NCBI GenBank assembly: GCA_046482735.1
Contig: JAWOEL010000040.1
Location: 1 to 42,457 of the forward strand
DNA from: JAQICB01 sp046482735
Lineage (GTDB): Bacteria; Bacteroidota; Bacteroidia; Bacteroidales; UBA1715
Length of the DNA stretch: 42,457 nt
Reading direction: 5' to 3'
Shown: one piece after another, positions 25,993 through 33,688 of the stretch
Layout of the letters: each line of letters opens with the position of its first letter
Numbering within the stretch: the first letter of the stretch is position 1
Translations under genes and position numbers: made by a program
Notes under the pieces: generated by a model
Seen by the model: only the letters and a program-made list of their open reading frames with translations
What the model was told of the DNA's origin: nothing
Database searches by the model: none

Positions 25993-26709
25993 TTACAGAC
26001 CAAGTAAATCTTTCATACCAAAAACACCTTGTTTGTTTTCCATAAATTCAGCAGCTAAAACAGCCCCCAGAGCAAAGCCCTTACGAGATTTAGCCGTATG
26101 TTTTAATTCAATACTATCAACCTCTGAATCATATGTAAGCGTATGAGTTCCCGGAACCGAACCAAGACGTTTAGCCACAATTTGCAAATCAGAAGTATCA
26201 TTAAATTCCTGTAAAGTCCACTTCTTTTTACGATCAATATTTTCAAGTACACCTTCAGCCAACGTAATTGCTGTACCACTCGGAGCATCAAGCTTTTGCG
26301 TATGATGAATTTCCTCCATTGCAACATCATAAGCAGGGAATTTATTCATTAATTTAGCAACATACGCATTTACCGCAAAAAACAGATTTACCCCTAAACT
26401 ATAATTAGATGCATAGAAAAAACCAGTTTTATTGTCTGCACACATTTTTTCAACATCATCATACTTATCGAGCCAGCCGGTAGTACCCGAAACAACAGGC
26501 ACACCAGCATCAAAACATGCTTTATAGTTACCAATAGCAGATTCAGGAATAGTGAATTCTATTGCGACATCTACTTTTGATAAATTTTCAGTATTCAAAT
26601 CATTTTTATTATCTATATCGATAACAAGTGGTACAGAATGACCACGTTCCAGAGCAATTTTTTTAATTTCCTGCCCCATTTTTCCAAAACCAATAAGTGC
26701 TATATTCAT
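25993..26709 (-). CDS. dapB: 4-hydroxy-tetrahydrodipicolinate reductase
   Basis: 238 residues, slightly short for the family but normal in Bacteroidota. Nucleotide-binding start NIALIGFGKMGQEIKKIA; IEFTIPESAIGNYKAC; SGTTGW; FYASNYSLGVNLFF; and the active-site signature EEIHHTQKLDAPSGTAITLA with catalytic His and Lys. It reduces the lysine/diaminopimelate intermediate using NAD(P)H. No other dap gene adjoins. A strong terminator (26731-26763) isolates it from the ribosomal protein operon upstream. Confidence 0.95.
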   Translation of the reverse strand: MNIALIGFGKMGQEIKKIALERGHSVPLVIDIDNKNDLNTENLSKVDVAIEFTIPESAIGNYKACFDAGVPVVSGTTGWLDKYDDVEKMCADNKTGFFYASNYSLGVNLFFAVNAYVAKLMNKFPAYDVAMEEIHHTQKLDAPSGTAITLAEGVLENIDRKKKWTLQEFNDTSDLQIVAKRLGSVPGTHTLTYDSEVDSIELKHTAKSRKGFALGAVLAAEFMENKQGVFGMKDLLGL

Positions 26710-26730
26710 AAGAAAAATATTATATTTAAC

Positions 26731-26763
26731 AAAAAAGGGGAAGACTATACTGCACTTCCCCTT
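26731..26763 (-). terminator. Intrinsic terminator of the thrS-infC-rpmI-rplT operon
   Basis: AAGGGGAAG (26735-26743) pairs with CTTCCCCTT (26755-26763) around an 11-base loop. On the minus strand the stem is followed by TTTTTTG. It lies 26 bases after the rplT stop. Confidence 0.85.
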
Positions 26764-26789
26764 ATAATTATTAATTAATTACAATGTAT

Positions 26790-27137
26790 TTATTTTTTAG
26801 CAATATCCACAACAGCTTTGAAAGCTTCAGGATTATTCATAGCTAAGTCTGCAAGAACTTTTCGATTCAACTTAACACCTTTTTTTGAGAGAGCACCCAT
26901 AAACTGAGAATAGTTCATGTCATACTGGCGAACTCCGGCATTAATTCTTTGAATCCACAATGAACGAAAATTTCGTTTTTTTGTTTTTCTATCGCGATAA
27001 GCATACAACAAACCTTTTTCTAAGGCATTTTTTGCGATAGTATACACATTTTTACGTGCACCATAATACCCTTTAGTTTGTTTTAAAATTTTTTTTCTGC
27101 GTGCTCGTGACGCAACTGAGTTTACCGATCTTGGCAT
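26790..27137 (-). CDS. rplT: 50S ribosomal protein L20
   Basis: 115 residues, standard length. Begins MPRSVNSVASRARRKKILKQ and contains GYYGARKNVYTIAKNALEK, YRDRKTKKRNFRSLWIQRIN and MNYSQFMGALSKKGVKLNRK. It binds 23S rRNA early in 50S assembly and in other phyla represses its own operon. It is the last gene of the thrS-infC-rpmI-rplT group, with a terminator 26 bases downstream and a possible control hairpin (27159-27187) in the 78-base gap before it. Confidence 0.98.
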   Translation of the reverse strand: MPRSVNSVASRARRKKILKQTKGYYGARKNVYTIAKNALEKGLLYAYRDRKTKKRNFRSLWIQRINAGVRQYDMNYSQFMGALSKKGVKLNRKVLADLAMNNPEAFKAVVDIAKK

Positions 27138-27158
27138 AATTTTACAATTTTTAATGCA

Positions 27159-27187
27159 GAGCGTTCCATTAGGAAACTTAGGGGCTC
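27159..27187 (-). promoter_or_regulatory. Structured rpmI-rplT intergenic hairpin
   Basis: In the 78-base gap before rplT the minus-strand RNA can form an outer GAGC/GCUC pair (27187-27184 with 27162-27159) around an internal loop and an inner GUUUCC-UAAU-GGAAC stem (27177-27163). The position suits an L20 autoregulatory site, as known in other phyla from rRNA-mimicking structures. The match to a known L20 site is not shown here. Confidence 0.3.
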
Positions 27188-27215
27188 ATACATTGTTACA
27201 CACTAATTTTATTTG

Positions 27216-27413
27216 TTACTTCAATCCAAGCATTAATTTAACATTTTTTTCATCCACTTTATGTACCGTAGATGTTTTTGTTAAATTACGTTTTTGTTTA
27301 GTCTCTTTGTTAGATAACAAGTGACTTTTAAACGCTTTTTTTCGCTTGATTTTTCCGGTACCGGTAACACTAAACCGTTTTTTGGCACTGGAATTTGTTT
27401 TCACTTTAGGCAT
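27216..27413 (-). CDS. rpmI: 50S ribosomal protein L35
   Basis: 65 residues, standard length. Begins MPKVKTNSSAKKRFSVTGTG, with KIKRKKAFKSHLLSNKETKQ following, as in bacterial L35. AAAAGGAT precedes the ATG by about 6 bases. It follows infC by 28 bases, the classic IF3-L35-L20 gene order. Confidence 0.97.
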   Translation of the reverse strand: MPKVKTNSSAKKRFSVTGTGKIKRKKAFKSHLLSNKETKQKRNLTKTSTVHKVDEKNVKLMLGLK

Positions 27414-27441
27414 TTTTCTATCCTTTTAATATTACTAATTA

Positions 27442-28008
27442 CTAATTTTTCTTTTTCGTTTTTAAAGGCGACAAAAAGATAATCATTCGCTTACCTTCCA
27501 AACGAGGTTGTTGATCTAATTTTGAAATATCAGATAAATCATCTATAAACCGACGCAACACCTCTTCACCTTGGTCTTTGTAAATTATCGAACGTCCTTT
27601 AAAAAAAACAAAAGCTTTTACTTTTGCTCCGTCTTTCAAAAACTTTTCAGCATGACGTAATTTAAACTGATAATCATGCTCATCAGTATTAGGCCCAAAC
27701 CTAACCTCTTTAACAACTACCTTAGAGGTTTTTGCTTTAATCTCTTTATGTTTCTTTTTTTGTTCATAAAGAAACTTTTTAAAATCGACAACTCTACATA
27801 CAGGCGGATCAGCTTTAGGTGAAATTTCAACTAAATCTAATTCCTCATCATCAGCTATGTGTAAAGCTTCTGACAACGTGTACACTCCAATTGGTACATT
27901 TTCACCAACCAACCGCACCTTTTGTGCTCTAATCTGATGGTTTACCTTATATTTAGCTGCAATTTCGTCAGCCAAACTTGGATTTCTTCTAAAACGATTC
28001 TGTGCTAT
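27442..28008 (-). CDS. infC: Translation initiation factor IF-3 (probable AUA start)
   Basis: 188 residues if initiated at ATA 28008-28006. The conserved body runs VNHQIRAQKVRLVGENVPIG, LDLVEISPKADPPVCRVVDF, KEVRFGPNTDEHDYQFKLRH and KVKAFVFFKGRSIIYKDQGE. IF-3 binds the 30S subunit and checks start-codon pairing. No ATG or GTG occurs between the in-frame TAG (28023-28021) and the conserved core. A perfect AGGAGG (28022-28017) stands 8 bases before ATA. The only other usual start, TTG 27975, is 41 bases from that AGGAGG and would drop AQNRFRRNPS, a basic stretch like the start of other Bacteroidota IF-3s. A rare start codon fits the known autoregulation of infC (AUU in Escherichia coli). Confidence 0.88.
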   Translation of the reverse strand: MAQNRFRRNPSLADEIAAKYKVNHQIRAQKVRLVGENVPIGVYTLSEALHIADDEELDLVEISPKADPPVCRVVDFKKFLYEQKKKHKEIKAKTSKVVVKEVRFGPNTDEHDYQFKLRHAEKFLKDGAKVKAFVFFKGRSIIYKDQGEEVLRRFIDDLSDISKLDQQPRLEGKRMIIFLSPLKTKKKN

Positions 28009-28057
28009 AGTTCTGTCCTCCTAAATTTTAATTAAACTTCTATTTAATTGATATATT

Positions 28058-29995
28058 TTAATAATTCATCATTTCTGCAACTTCGTGCGAAATATGTTGA
28101 ATAAATTCTTCTGCTTTCATTACTCCCATATCACCTTCCCCTTGCTTTCGTACCGATATGGTTCCATTTTCCTGTTCATGTTCTCCAACAATCAGCAGAT
28201 ATGGTATACGCTTTAATTCATTATCACGTATTTTTCTACCCACTTTTTCATTTCGTTCATCTATGAGAGTGCGAATATCGGAATTATTTAACAAATTCAA
28301 AATATTTTTCGCATAATCATTAATTTTTTCACTCACAGGAATCACAACAACCTGATCCGGAGTCAACCATAATGGAAATTTACCAGCCGTATGTTCTATT
28401 AAAACAGCCACAAACCGTTCGAGCGAACCAAACGGTGCTCTGTGTATCATCACTGGTCTGTGTTTATTACCATCAGCTGCAATATAGTCTAATTCAAACC
28501 GTTCCGGCAGATTGTAGTCTACTTGTATAGTGCCTAATTGCCATTTTCTTCCTAGGGCATCTTTTATCATGAAATCCAACTTCGGACCATAAAAAGCTGC
28601 TTCGCCATACTCTACTACGGTATCCAAACCTTTTTCTTCTACAGCATCTATTATTGCTTGTTCAGATTTTTCCCAATTTTCATCACTTCCGATATATTTA
28701 TCAGCATTATTTTTATCGCGTAATGAAACCTGTGCTTCAAACTCTTTAAAGTCCAATGCTTTGAAGATGTAAAATATAATATCTATTACCTTGCAAAATT
28801 CTTCTTTTAGTTGTTCTGGTGTACAAAAAATATGTGCGTCATCTTGAGTAAAGCCTCGTACACGTGTTAAACCATGAAGTTCTCCACTTTGTTCATACCT
28901 ATACACCGTACCAAATTCGGCTAAGCGAATTGGTAAATCTTTATAAGAATGCGGTTTATTTTTATAAATCTCACAATGATGTGGACAATTCATTGGTTTG
29001 AGTAAAAATTCTTCTTTTTCAACTGGTGTATGTATTGGCTGAAATGAATCTTTACCATATTTAGCATAATGTCCGGAGGTTTCGTATAATTCTTTTTGCC
29101 CTATATGTGGAGTTATCACTTGTGAATATCCATATTTTCGTTGCACATTTTTCAAAAATGACTCTAAGCGTTCACGCAACATTGCTCCTTTAGGAAGCCA
29201 TATTGGCAAGCCCTGTCCTACTCGCTGCGAAAACATAAACAATTCCAACTCTTTCCCGATTTTTCTATGGTCTCGTTGCTTTGCGAGTTCGAGTTTTTCT
29301 AAAAACTCGTCTAACAATTTCTTTTTGGGAAATGATATACCATATATTCGTGTCAGTTGTTTACGATTTTCGTCTCCCCGCCAATATGCACCGGCAAGAC
29401 TTAATAATTTGACGGCTTTAATGTTTTGTGTGTTTGGAATATGTGGTCCTCGACATAAATCAGTAAATGCACCATGTGTATAAAATGTTATAGTACCATC
29501 TTCCAATTCTTCGAGCAATTCCAATTTATATTGCTCATTTTTCTCTTTAAAAAATCTCACTGCTTCATCTTTAGAAACAGCAACTCGTTCAAAAACACTT
29601 TTCTGACGGGCTAGTTCTATCATTTTTTTCTCAATAACAGGTAAATCTTTATCTGTTATAATAGTATCGCCTGTATCGACATCATAATAAAAGCCTTGCT
29701 CTATTGCCGGGCCAATGCCAAACTGTACTCCCGGATACAGTTCTTGTAATGCTTCTGCCATAAGATGGGCCGATGAATGCCAAAAGGCATGCTTCCCTTC
29801 TTGAGAATCAAACTTATGTAAAGAGATTTTGGCATCTGTTTCTATTGGTCGCATAACATCCCACAATTCATCATTAACGCTTGCAACGACAACTTCTCGT
29901 GCAAGTTGTGAGCTTATGTCACCAGCAATTTCAACCGGAGTTATACCGCTTGAATATTCTTTTGAGTGTCCATCTGGAAATGTTATTTCTATCAT
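28058..29995 (-). CDS. thrS: Threonine-tRNA ligase
   Basis: 645 residues, full length. TGS domain (1-60); editing domain with HSSAHLMAEALQ (~75) and TDLCRGPHIPNT; class II catalytic core with MNCPHH (zinc Cys), motif 2 YRYEQSGELHGLTRVRGFTQ and motif 3 HRAPFGSLERF; C-terminal anticodon-binding domain (about 540-645, VVVIPVSEKINDYA). Charges tRNA-Thr. It heads the thrS-infC-rpmI-rplT cluster (49 bases to the infC start). A well-spaced promoter (30020-30049) puts the transcript start about 18 bases before the ATG, leaving no room for a T-box or attenuator. Confidence 0.98.
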   Translation of the reverse strand: MIEITFPDGHSKEYSSGITPVEIAGDISSQLAREVVVASVNDELWDVMRPIETDAKISLHKFDSQEGKHAFWHSSAHLMAEALQELYPGVQFGIGPAIEQGFYYDVDTGDTIITDKDLPVIEKKMIELARQKSVFERVAVSKDEAVRFFKEKNEQYKLELLEELEDGTITFYTHGAFTDLCRGPHIPNTQNIKAVKLLSLAGAYWRGDENRKQLTRIYGISFPKKKLLDEFLEKLELAKQRDHRKIGKELELFMFSQRVGQGLPIWLPKGAMLRERLESFLKNVQRKYGYSQVITPHIGQKELYETSGHYAKYGKDSFQPIHTPVEKEEFLLKPMNCPHHCEIYKNKPHSYKDLPIRLAEFGTVYRYEQSGELHGLTRVRGFTQDDAHIFCTPEQLKEEFCKVIDIIFYIFKALDFKEFEAQVSLRDKNNADKYIGSDENWEKSEQAIIDAVEEKGLDTVVEYGEAAFYGPKLDFMIKDALGRKWQLGTIQVDYNLPERFELDYIAADGNKHRPVMIHRAPFGSLERFVAVLIEHTAGKFPLWLTPDQVVVIPVSEKINDYAKNILNLLNNSDIRTLIDERNEKVGRKIRDNELKRIPYLLIVGEHEQENGTISVRKQGEGDMGVMKAEEFIQHISHEVAEMMNY

Positions 29996-30019
29996 TACTA
30001 TTCTATCTTAAAATGGTTG

Positions 30020-30049
30020 CAAAAATACGAAAGATTGCATAAGAAACAA
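30020..30049 (-). promoter_or_regulatory. Promoter of the thrS operon
   Basis: On the minus strand TTG (30049-30047), a 19-base spacer and TATTTTTG (30027-30020) match the Bacteroidota promoter. Predicted transcript start near 30013. Confidence 0.65.
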
Positions 30050-30251
30050 GTGTGTTTCTCATAAATTAACTTTTTTACCGGTATTTCAGCTTTTCTCACA
30101 ACTTATATAATACTTTGTAATAAAAACCTCAATTATTTTTTTCAACATTAGTTAGTAGATAAACACAAGTTTATGTATGTTGATTTCTCCATATATAAAA
30201 TATTCGTATAAAGTAATACTATTTTCATTACACTAAACCGCTATTTTTTTA

Positions 30252-30259
30252 TAATTTTG
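30252..30259 (+). promoter_or_regulatory. -7 element of the DUF5063-exonuclease pair
   Basis: TAATTTTG matches TAnnTTTG, 16 bases before the ATG at 30276. No TTG lies at the right distance upstream, so this is a half-site. Confidence 0.4.
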
Positions 30260-30275
30260 TTTAAAATTAATTACC

Positions 30276-30791
30276 ATGGCTGATACAAAAATACTCGATT
30301 TCATAACGGTCTCTGCTGAATATTGTGCTTTTTTAGAACAAGTTAATTCTTTTTCTCAAAAAGACTTTATTTCTAAATCACAAAAAATTTTGTGTTTGTT
30401 ATATCTTAAAACCTCTGTTTTAGAACCCGATAATGATGTTGATGGTTTTAGTGTTCAGTACGTTACCGAAGATGACTATACCTATATTCAATCGCATGTT
30501 GCTGAAAAACTTGCGGATTTTGATACATTTTTGGACGTGCAAGAACCTGACAGATACGAAAGCGGCGAGACTGTAAGTGTCCGCATTTCTGAATGCTTTG
30601 CTGATATTTATCAAGACATTCGTGAATGTCTGGAACGATACAAAAACGGAAATGATGAAGCTCAGCAAAATGCTCTTTTTGAATGTGTACTGAATTTTAA
30701 AACGATTTGGGGACCCAGAACCTTAGCTTTAATTTCTGAATTACACAATATTTTATATTGTTCAACAACTATTTTTACTGATGACAAATAA
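30276..30791 (+). CDS. DUF5063 family protein
   Basis: 171 residues, soluble, acidic, mostly helical. The N-terminal FITVSAEYCAFLEQVNSFSQ, the KILCLLYLKTSVLEP segment and the C-terminal FKTIWGPRTLALISELHNIL match DUF5063, a small conserved Bacteroidota family of unknown function. It overlaps the following exonuclease gene by 11 bases, implying translational coupling. The two genes are commonly found together in the phylum, so a joint role in nucleic-acid metabolism is a reasonable inference, not shown. Confidence 0.83.
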   Translation: MADTKILDFITVSAEYCAFLEQVNSFSQKDFISKSQKILCLLYLKTSVLEPDNDVDGFSVQYVTEDDYTYIQSHVAEKLADFDTFLDVQEPDRYESGETVSVRISECFADIYQDIRECLERYKNGNDEAQQNALFECVLNFKTIWGPRTLALISELHNILYCSTTIFTDDK

Positions 30792-31386
30792 TTCTATTTC
30801 TCTATTCCCTGACATTACAAATCTCCGCAGTGAGGATATTACACAATATCCAACAAAAAAATTTACCGGAAATATTCATGTTATTGACAATAAAAATCAA
30901 ATAAATGATGCTGTTACGTATCTTACATCATGTTCGATTCTCGGATTTGATACTGAAACAAAGCCATCGTTCAAGAAAGGTATTTCTTATTCAATTTCTC
31001 TTTTACAATTAAGTGACGACAAAAATGCTTTTTTATTTCGAATTCAAAAGTGTGGTTTCCCTCGTGAATTACAAAAAATACTCAGTTCTCCCAATATTTT
31101 AAAAATTGGTGCTGCTATACATGATGATTTAAAATCTTTAAAAAAAATAAATTATTTTAAACCTCAGGGATTTATTGATATACAAAACATAGCAAAAGAA
31201 TTAGAAATAGAGCAGGTTGGCCTCAAAAACCTCTGTCCTCTTGTTTTAGGTTTTCGAATTTCAAAACGGCAGCAACTCTCAAACTGGGAATCGGATAACT
31301 TACGCACCGCTCAACAAACTTATGCTGCAACCGATGCATGGGTTTGTTATTTATTGTATTTAAAACTAAATCCCTATATATTATAG
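30781..31386 (+). CDS. 3'-5' exonuclease (DEDDy, RNase D-like)
   Basis: 201 residues. The catalytic acids of the DEDDy fold are in place: ILGFDTETKP (Asp, Glu), IGAAIHDDLKSL (Asp) and the Tyr/Asp motif QTYAATDAWVCYLLY. It is a single exonuclease domain with no HRDC domain, so shorter than RNase D. It is expected to trim RNA or DNA 3' ends in the cytoplasm; the substrate is unknown. The ATG lies inside the last codons of the DUF5063 gene. No clear terminator follows; a 19-base palindrome lies at 31578-31596. Confidence 0.9.
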   Translation: MTNNSISLFPDITNLRSEDITQYPTKKFTGNIHVIDNKNQINDAVTYLTSCSILGFDTETKPSFKKGISYSISLLQLSDDKNAFLFRIQKCGFPRELQKILSSPNILKIGAAIHDDLKSLKKINYFKPQGFIDIQNIAKELEIEQVGLKNLCPLVLGFRISKRQQLSNWESDNLRTAQQTYAATDAWVCYLLYLKLNPYIL

Positions 31387-31644
31387 TATTCGTCGTCTAT
31401 AAAGTATTCATTTCGTATTGCTGCTCAATACAATGCATCAACACAAAGCGAGATTTCTTGCAAAACATATTAAGTTCAATTCTGGTTGTGAGTCACAAAT
31501 TTAGCTTACAGTATACTATAATCTGATTATTGCAAATACGTTATTGCAAACCTCAAACTGTTAAAATAGACATCATACATTTCTTTTAAAGAAATGACGA
31601 TCAGTTTGTTATATCTCTATCTCAATGATATAGAAAACCGGATC

Positions 31645-32328
31645 TTAATAATTAATATATTGTAAAAAAGAAAGTGTAAATGCATATGATTTAAAATCAG
31701 CAATGGTTTCTTTCTCTAAATCTGCTGCATTATTTTCATTAGTATTATCAAGTTCTCCTTTATTGACCATTGATACCCGTAAGTTAATTTCGCGTGCATA
31801 AAACTGTTTTCCAACAAATTTCACTCCCGTCACAATTACAGGCTCCCACCATTGTGCATTAATTCCAAGATATTGAGCATTATCACTTGGAGCCACAGGA
31901 ACAGGTTTGGATGACAATGGATACTTCATGTACTGAATACCACCACCTAAGCTAAAACCAACTCTTTTACGAGTAGCAACAGTTGCCGCACAATTAAAAT
32001 TTAACTCAGCAACAAAAGGCATACGAAAAGATATATTACCACCGCCACCTTGTTCGTTATATGCTCGTCCTACACTTAGTGTTGGTTGTCCGGCAAGAGA
32101 CAAAGCCAAATCATTTGAAAACTCCAAAATATTCATTCTTCCGGAAAAAAACACGGTTGCATAATTTATATTTGTAGTTTCAAATGACTCTTGTCGAATA
32201 CTTCCTTCTGAAAGCATAATATCTGCACCTAATGTTCCACCAACTTGACCATATAATCGTTCAATAAACTGGGAAAATGCAGATGAATAGCATATCATAA
32301 AAAAGACAAGGTAAAATAAACGTTTCAT
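31645..32328 (-). CDS. Outer-membrane beta-barrel protein, second of a tandem pair
   Basis: 227 residues. Signal peptide of about 19 residues ending AFSQ. The rest alternates hydrophobic and polar residues with Gly-rich turns (VGGTLGADIMLSEGS, RVGFSLGGGIQYMKYPLSSK) and ends FLQYINY, typical of a small barrel. It shares layout and end (LSFxxxINY) with the gene 31 bases upstream, so the two are paralogues in one unit. Function unknown. Confidence 0.68.
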   Translation of the reverse strand: MKRLFYLVFFMICYSSAFSQFIERLYGQVGGTLGADIMLSEGSIRQESFETTNINYATVFFSGRMNILEFSNDLALSLAGQPTLSVGRAYNEQGGGGNISFRMPFVAELNFNCAATVATRKRVGFSLGGGIQYMKYPLSSKPVPVAPSDNAQYLGINAQWWEPVIVTGVKFVGKQFYAREINLRVSMVNKGELDNTNENNAADLEKETIADFKSYAFTLSFLQYINY

Positions 32329-32359
32329 ATGTATAGTTTTTATGTTTATAACTTACTTA

Positions 32360-33049
32360 TTAATAATTAATTATACGAGAAAAAGATAATTGACAACTAA
32401 ATGGTTGTTTTTCTTTTTGCAATTCACCATCAAAGTTAATAAATTCTTTTGCATCTTTTCCCATTCCATATGTAAAAAAAATCTCTTTAACTATATTTTT
32501 TTTATTTATATAACGAAAACCGAGTTCTCCTACAACTGTTAACCATGATTTTTTGTACTCTTCTAATGTAACATTATCAGCAGAAACCGAATATCCATAC
32601 ATAGGAGACATTGTATATGCCACTCCTGCACCAACTACAAAACCTACATTTTTTTTGGAACCATATTGAGACACAATGCCATAATTATATTCTAAAAAAA
32701 TGGGTGCCTGAAATTCAAAATTATACCACGATCCACCATCAAAAACCTCATAGGCAACGCCATAGGCAATTTTTGGTTTCACTTGCAGTGAAACAGACAT
32801 ATCAGATGATATAGGTATAAGATTAACTCGCTGCCCAAAATGAAAACTTACAAAGTTAAATTGCATATGTTGATAGGAAGTCACATACTCTTCTCCATAT
32901 TCAGGTGTTTTGGTTTGTAAATCAGAAGAAGAAATATGAAAATCTGTCACAAGACTCATTCCCACCGAGGAAAAAAACCAATTTGAGATTTGAGCATGAG
33001 ATTGCATACAGAATATACTCAGTAATATAAATATTATTATTTTTTTCAT
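32360..33049 (-). CDS. Outer-membrane beta-barrel protein, first of a tandem pair
   Basis: 229 residues from ATG 33049. A longer ORF starts at 33094, but a full promoter at 33069-33098 overlaps that upstream start, and the signal peptide begins at MKKIIIFILLSIFCMQSHAQ, so the shorter start is preferred. Barrel-like strands follow (VSFHFGQRVNLIPISSDMSV, NVGFVVGAGVAYTMSPMYGY), ending SFSRIINY. Paralogue of the next gene: same order of strands and C-terminal INY. Function unknown. Confidence 0.7.
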   Translation of the reverse strand: MKKIIIFILLSIFCMQSHAQISNWFFSSVGMSLVTDFHISSSDLQTKTPEYGEEYVTSYQHMQFNFVSFHFGQRVNLIPISSDMSVSLQVKPKIAYGVAYEVFDGGSWYNFEFQAPIFLEYNYGIVSQYGSKKNVGFVVGAGVAYTMSPMYGYSVSADNVTLEEYKKSWLTVVGELGFRYINKKNIVKEIFFTYGMGKDAKEFINFDGELQKEKQPFSCQLSFSRIINY

Positions 33050-33068
33050 GTATCCTAATATCTTCACA

Positions 33069-33098
33069 CAAAGATATATTTTTTTACCTAACACACAA
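33069..33098 (-). promoter_or_regulatory. Promoter of the tandem outer-membrane protein genes
   Basis: On the minus strand TTG (33098-33096), a 19-base spacer and TATCTTTG (33076-33069). Predicted start near 33062, 13 bases before ATG 33049 and inside the longer ORF, which therefore cannot be fully translated from this promoter. Confidence 0.65.
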
Positions 33099-33320
33099 TT
33101 AAAAAAACTATTTAATATTTAGTAATAAAACTTCATGTTATTTTGTTAGATACAAAAAACAAAACTCTCTATTTTTCCTGCATCTCCTCCCCCTCTCAAC
33201 ACTATTCACAACATCTATAATAGCTATAAATTACCCCCCAAAAAAAACTGAAACACAAATCACAATCAGATTATATTGTTCTGCTTACATACATTTTTCT
33301 AAAAATATTGACAATAATTA

Positions 33321-33351
33321 TTGACATATTCTAATTTTATTCTAATATTTG
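33321..33351 (+). promoter_or_regulatory. Promoter of the trp leader and trpEGD
   Basis: TTG (33321-33323, in TTGACA), a 20-base spacer and AATATTTG (33344-33351, seven of eight to a TAnnTTTG-type box with the first T replaced). TTGACA also occurs 14 bases earlier. Predicted start near 33358, about 22 bases before the leader ATG. Confidence 0.55.
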
Positions 33352-33379
33352 CATTATTAAAAAAACACATTTATACTAG

Positions 33380-33439
33380 ATGCAATTTTTCTCTAACATA
33401 TGGTGGTGGCACTTTCAAAAATACATATTTGAGAGGTAA
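33380..33439 (+). CDS. trpL: trp operon leader peptide
   Basis: A 19-codon ORF from ATG 33380 to TAA 33437-33439 encodes MQFFSNIWWWHFQKYIFER. Three consecutive TGG codons (33401-33409) sit in the middle, as expected of a tryptophan sensor; chance occurrence of WWW just upstream of trpE is very unlikely. The stop codon lies at the end of a segment (33431-33439) that can pair with the terminator's left arm. A ribosome stalled at the Trp codons leaves that segment free; one that reaches the stop covers it. This is the logic of the E. coli trpL attenuator, seen here in Bacteroidota. Confidence 0.88.
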   Translation: MQFFSNIWWWHFQKYIFER

Positions 33440-33504
33440 AATTCCTATGTTATATAAAATATAAAATAAAAAAGGCTTACCTCTCACGGTAAGCCTTTTT
33501 TTTT
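33431..33504 (+). promoter_or_regulatory. trp attenuator: antiterminator and intrinsic terminator
   Basis: Terminator: AAAGGCTTACC (33471-33481) pairs with GGTAAGCCTTT (33488-33498) around TCTCAC, followed by T33496-33504. Antiterminator: GAGAGGTAA (33431-33439), the last codons of the leader, is exactly complementary to TTACCTCTC (33477-33485), which covers the end of the terminator's left arm and most of its loop. The two pairings exclude each other. trpE begins 184 bases further on. Both structures read directly from the sequence; the mechanism is inferred. Confidence 0.88.
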
Positions 33505-33688
33505 GAAAAAAACACATAATTTATACAATATGAAACTATCCGAAACTAATGAATACAAATACACACAGTATAATGATTATTTTATAATCCAAAAAAACTA
33601 TGTCACAACATCAAAATTATGGTACAGCTCTATCCTATAAAAATTGCAAAATAAATTATAAAACATACAAGTCAATTAAAAAAAACAT

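Noticed and set aside
29996..30060. T-box or threonine attenuator before thrS
   Set aside because: The promoter at 30020-30049 leaves a leader of only about 18 bases, and no Thr-codon leader peptide or terminator is present.
31578..31596. Palindrome CATTTCTTTTAAAGAAATG as a terminator for the exonuclease gene
   Set aside because: AT-only stem without a U-tract, 190 bases past the stop; chance in AT-rich DNA is likely.
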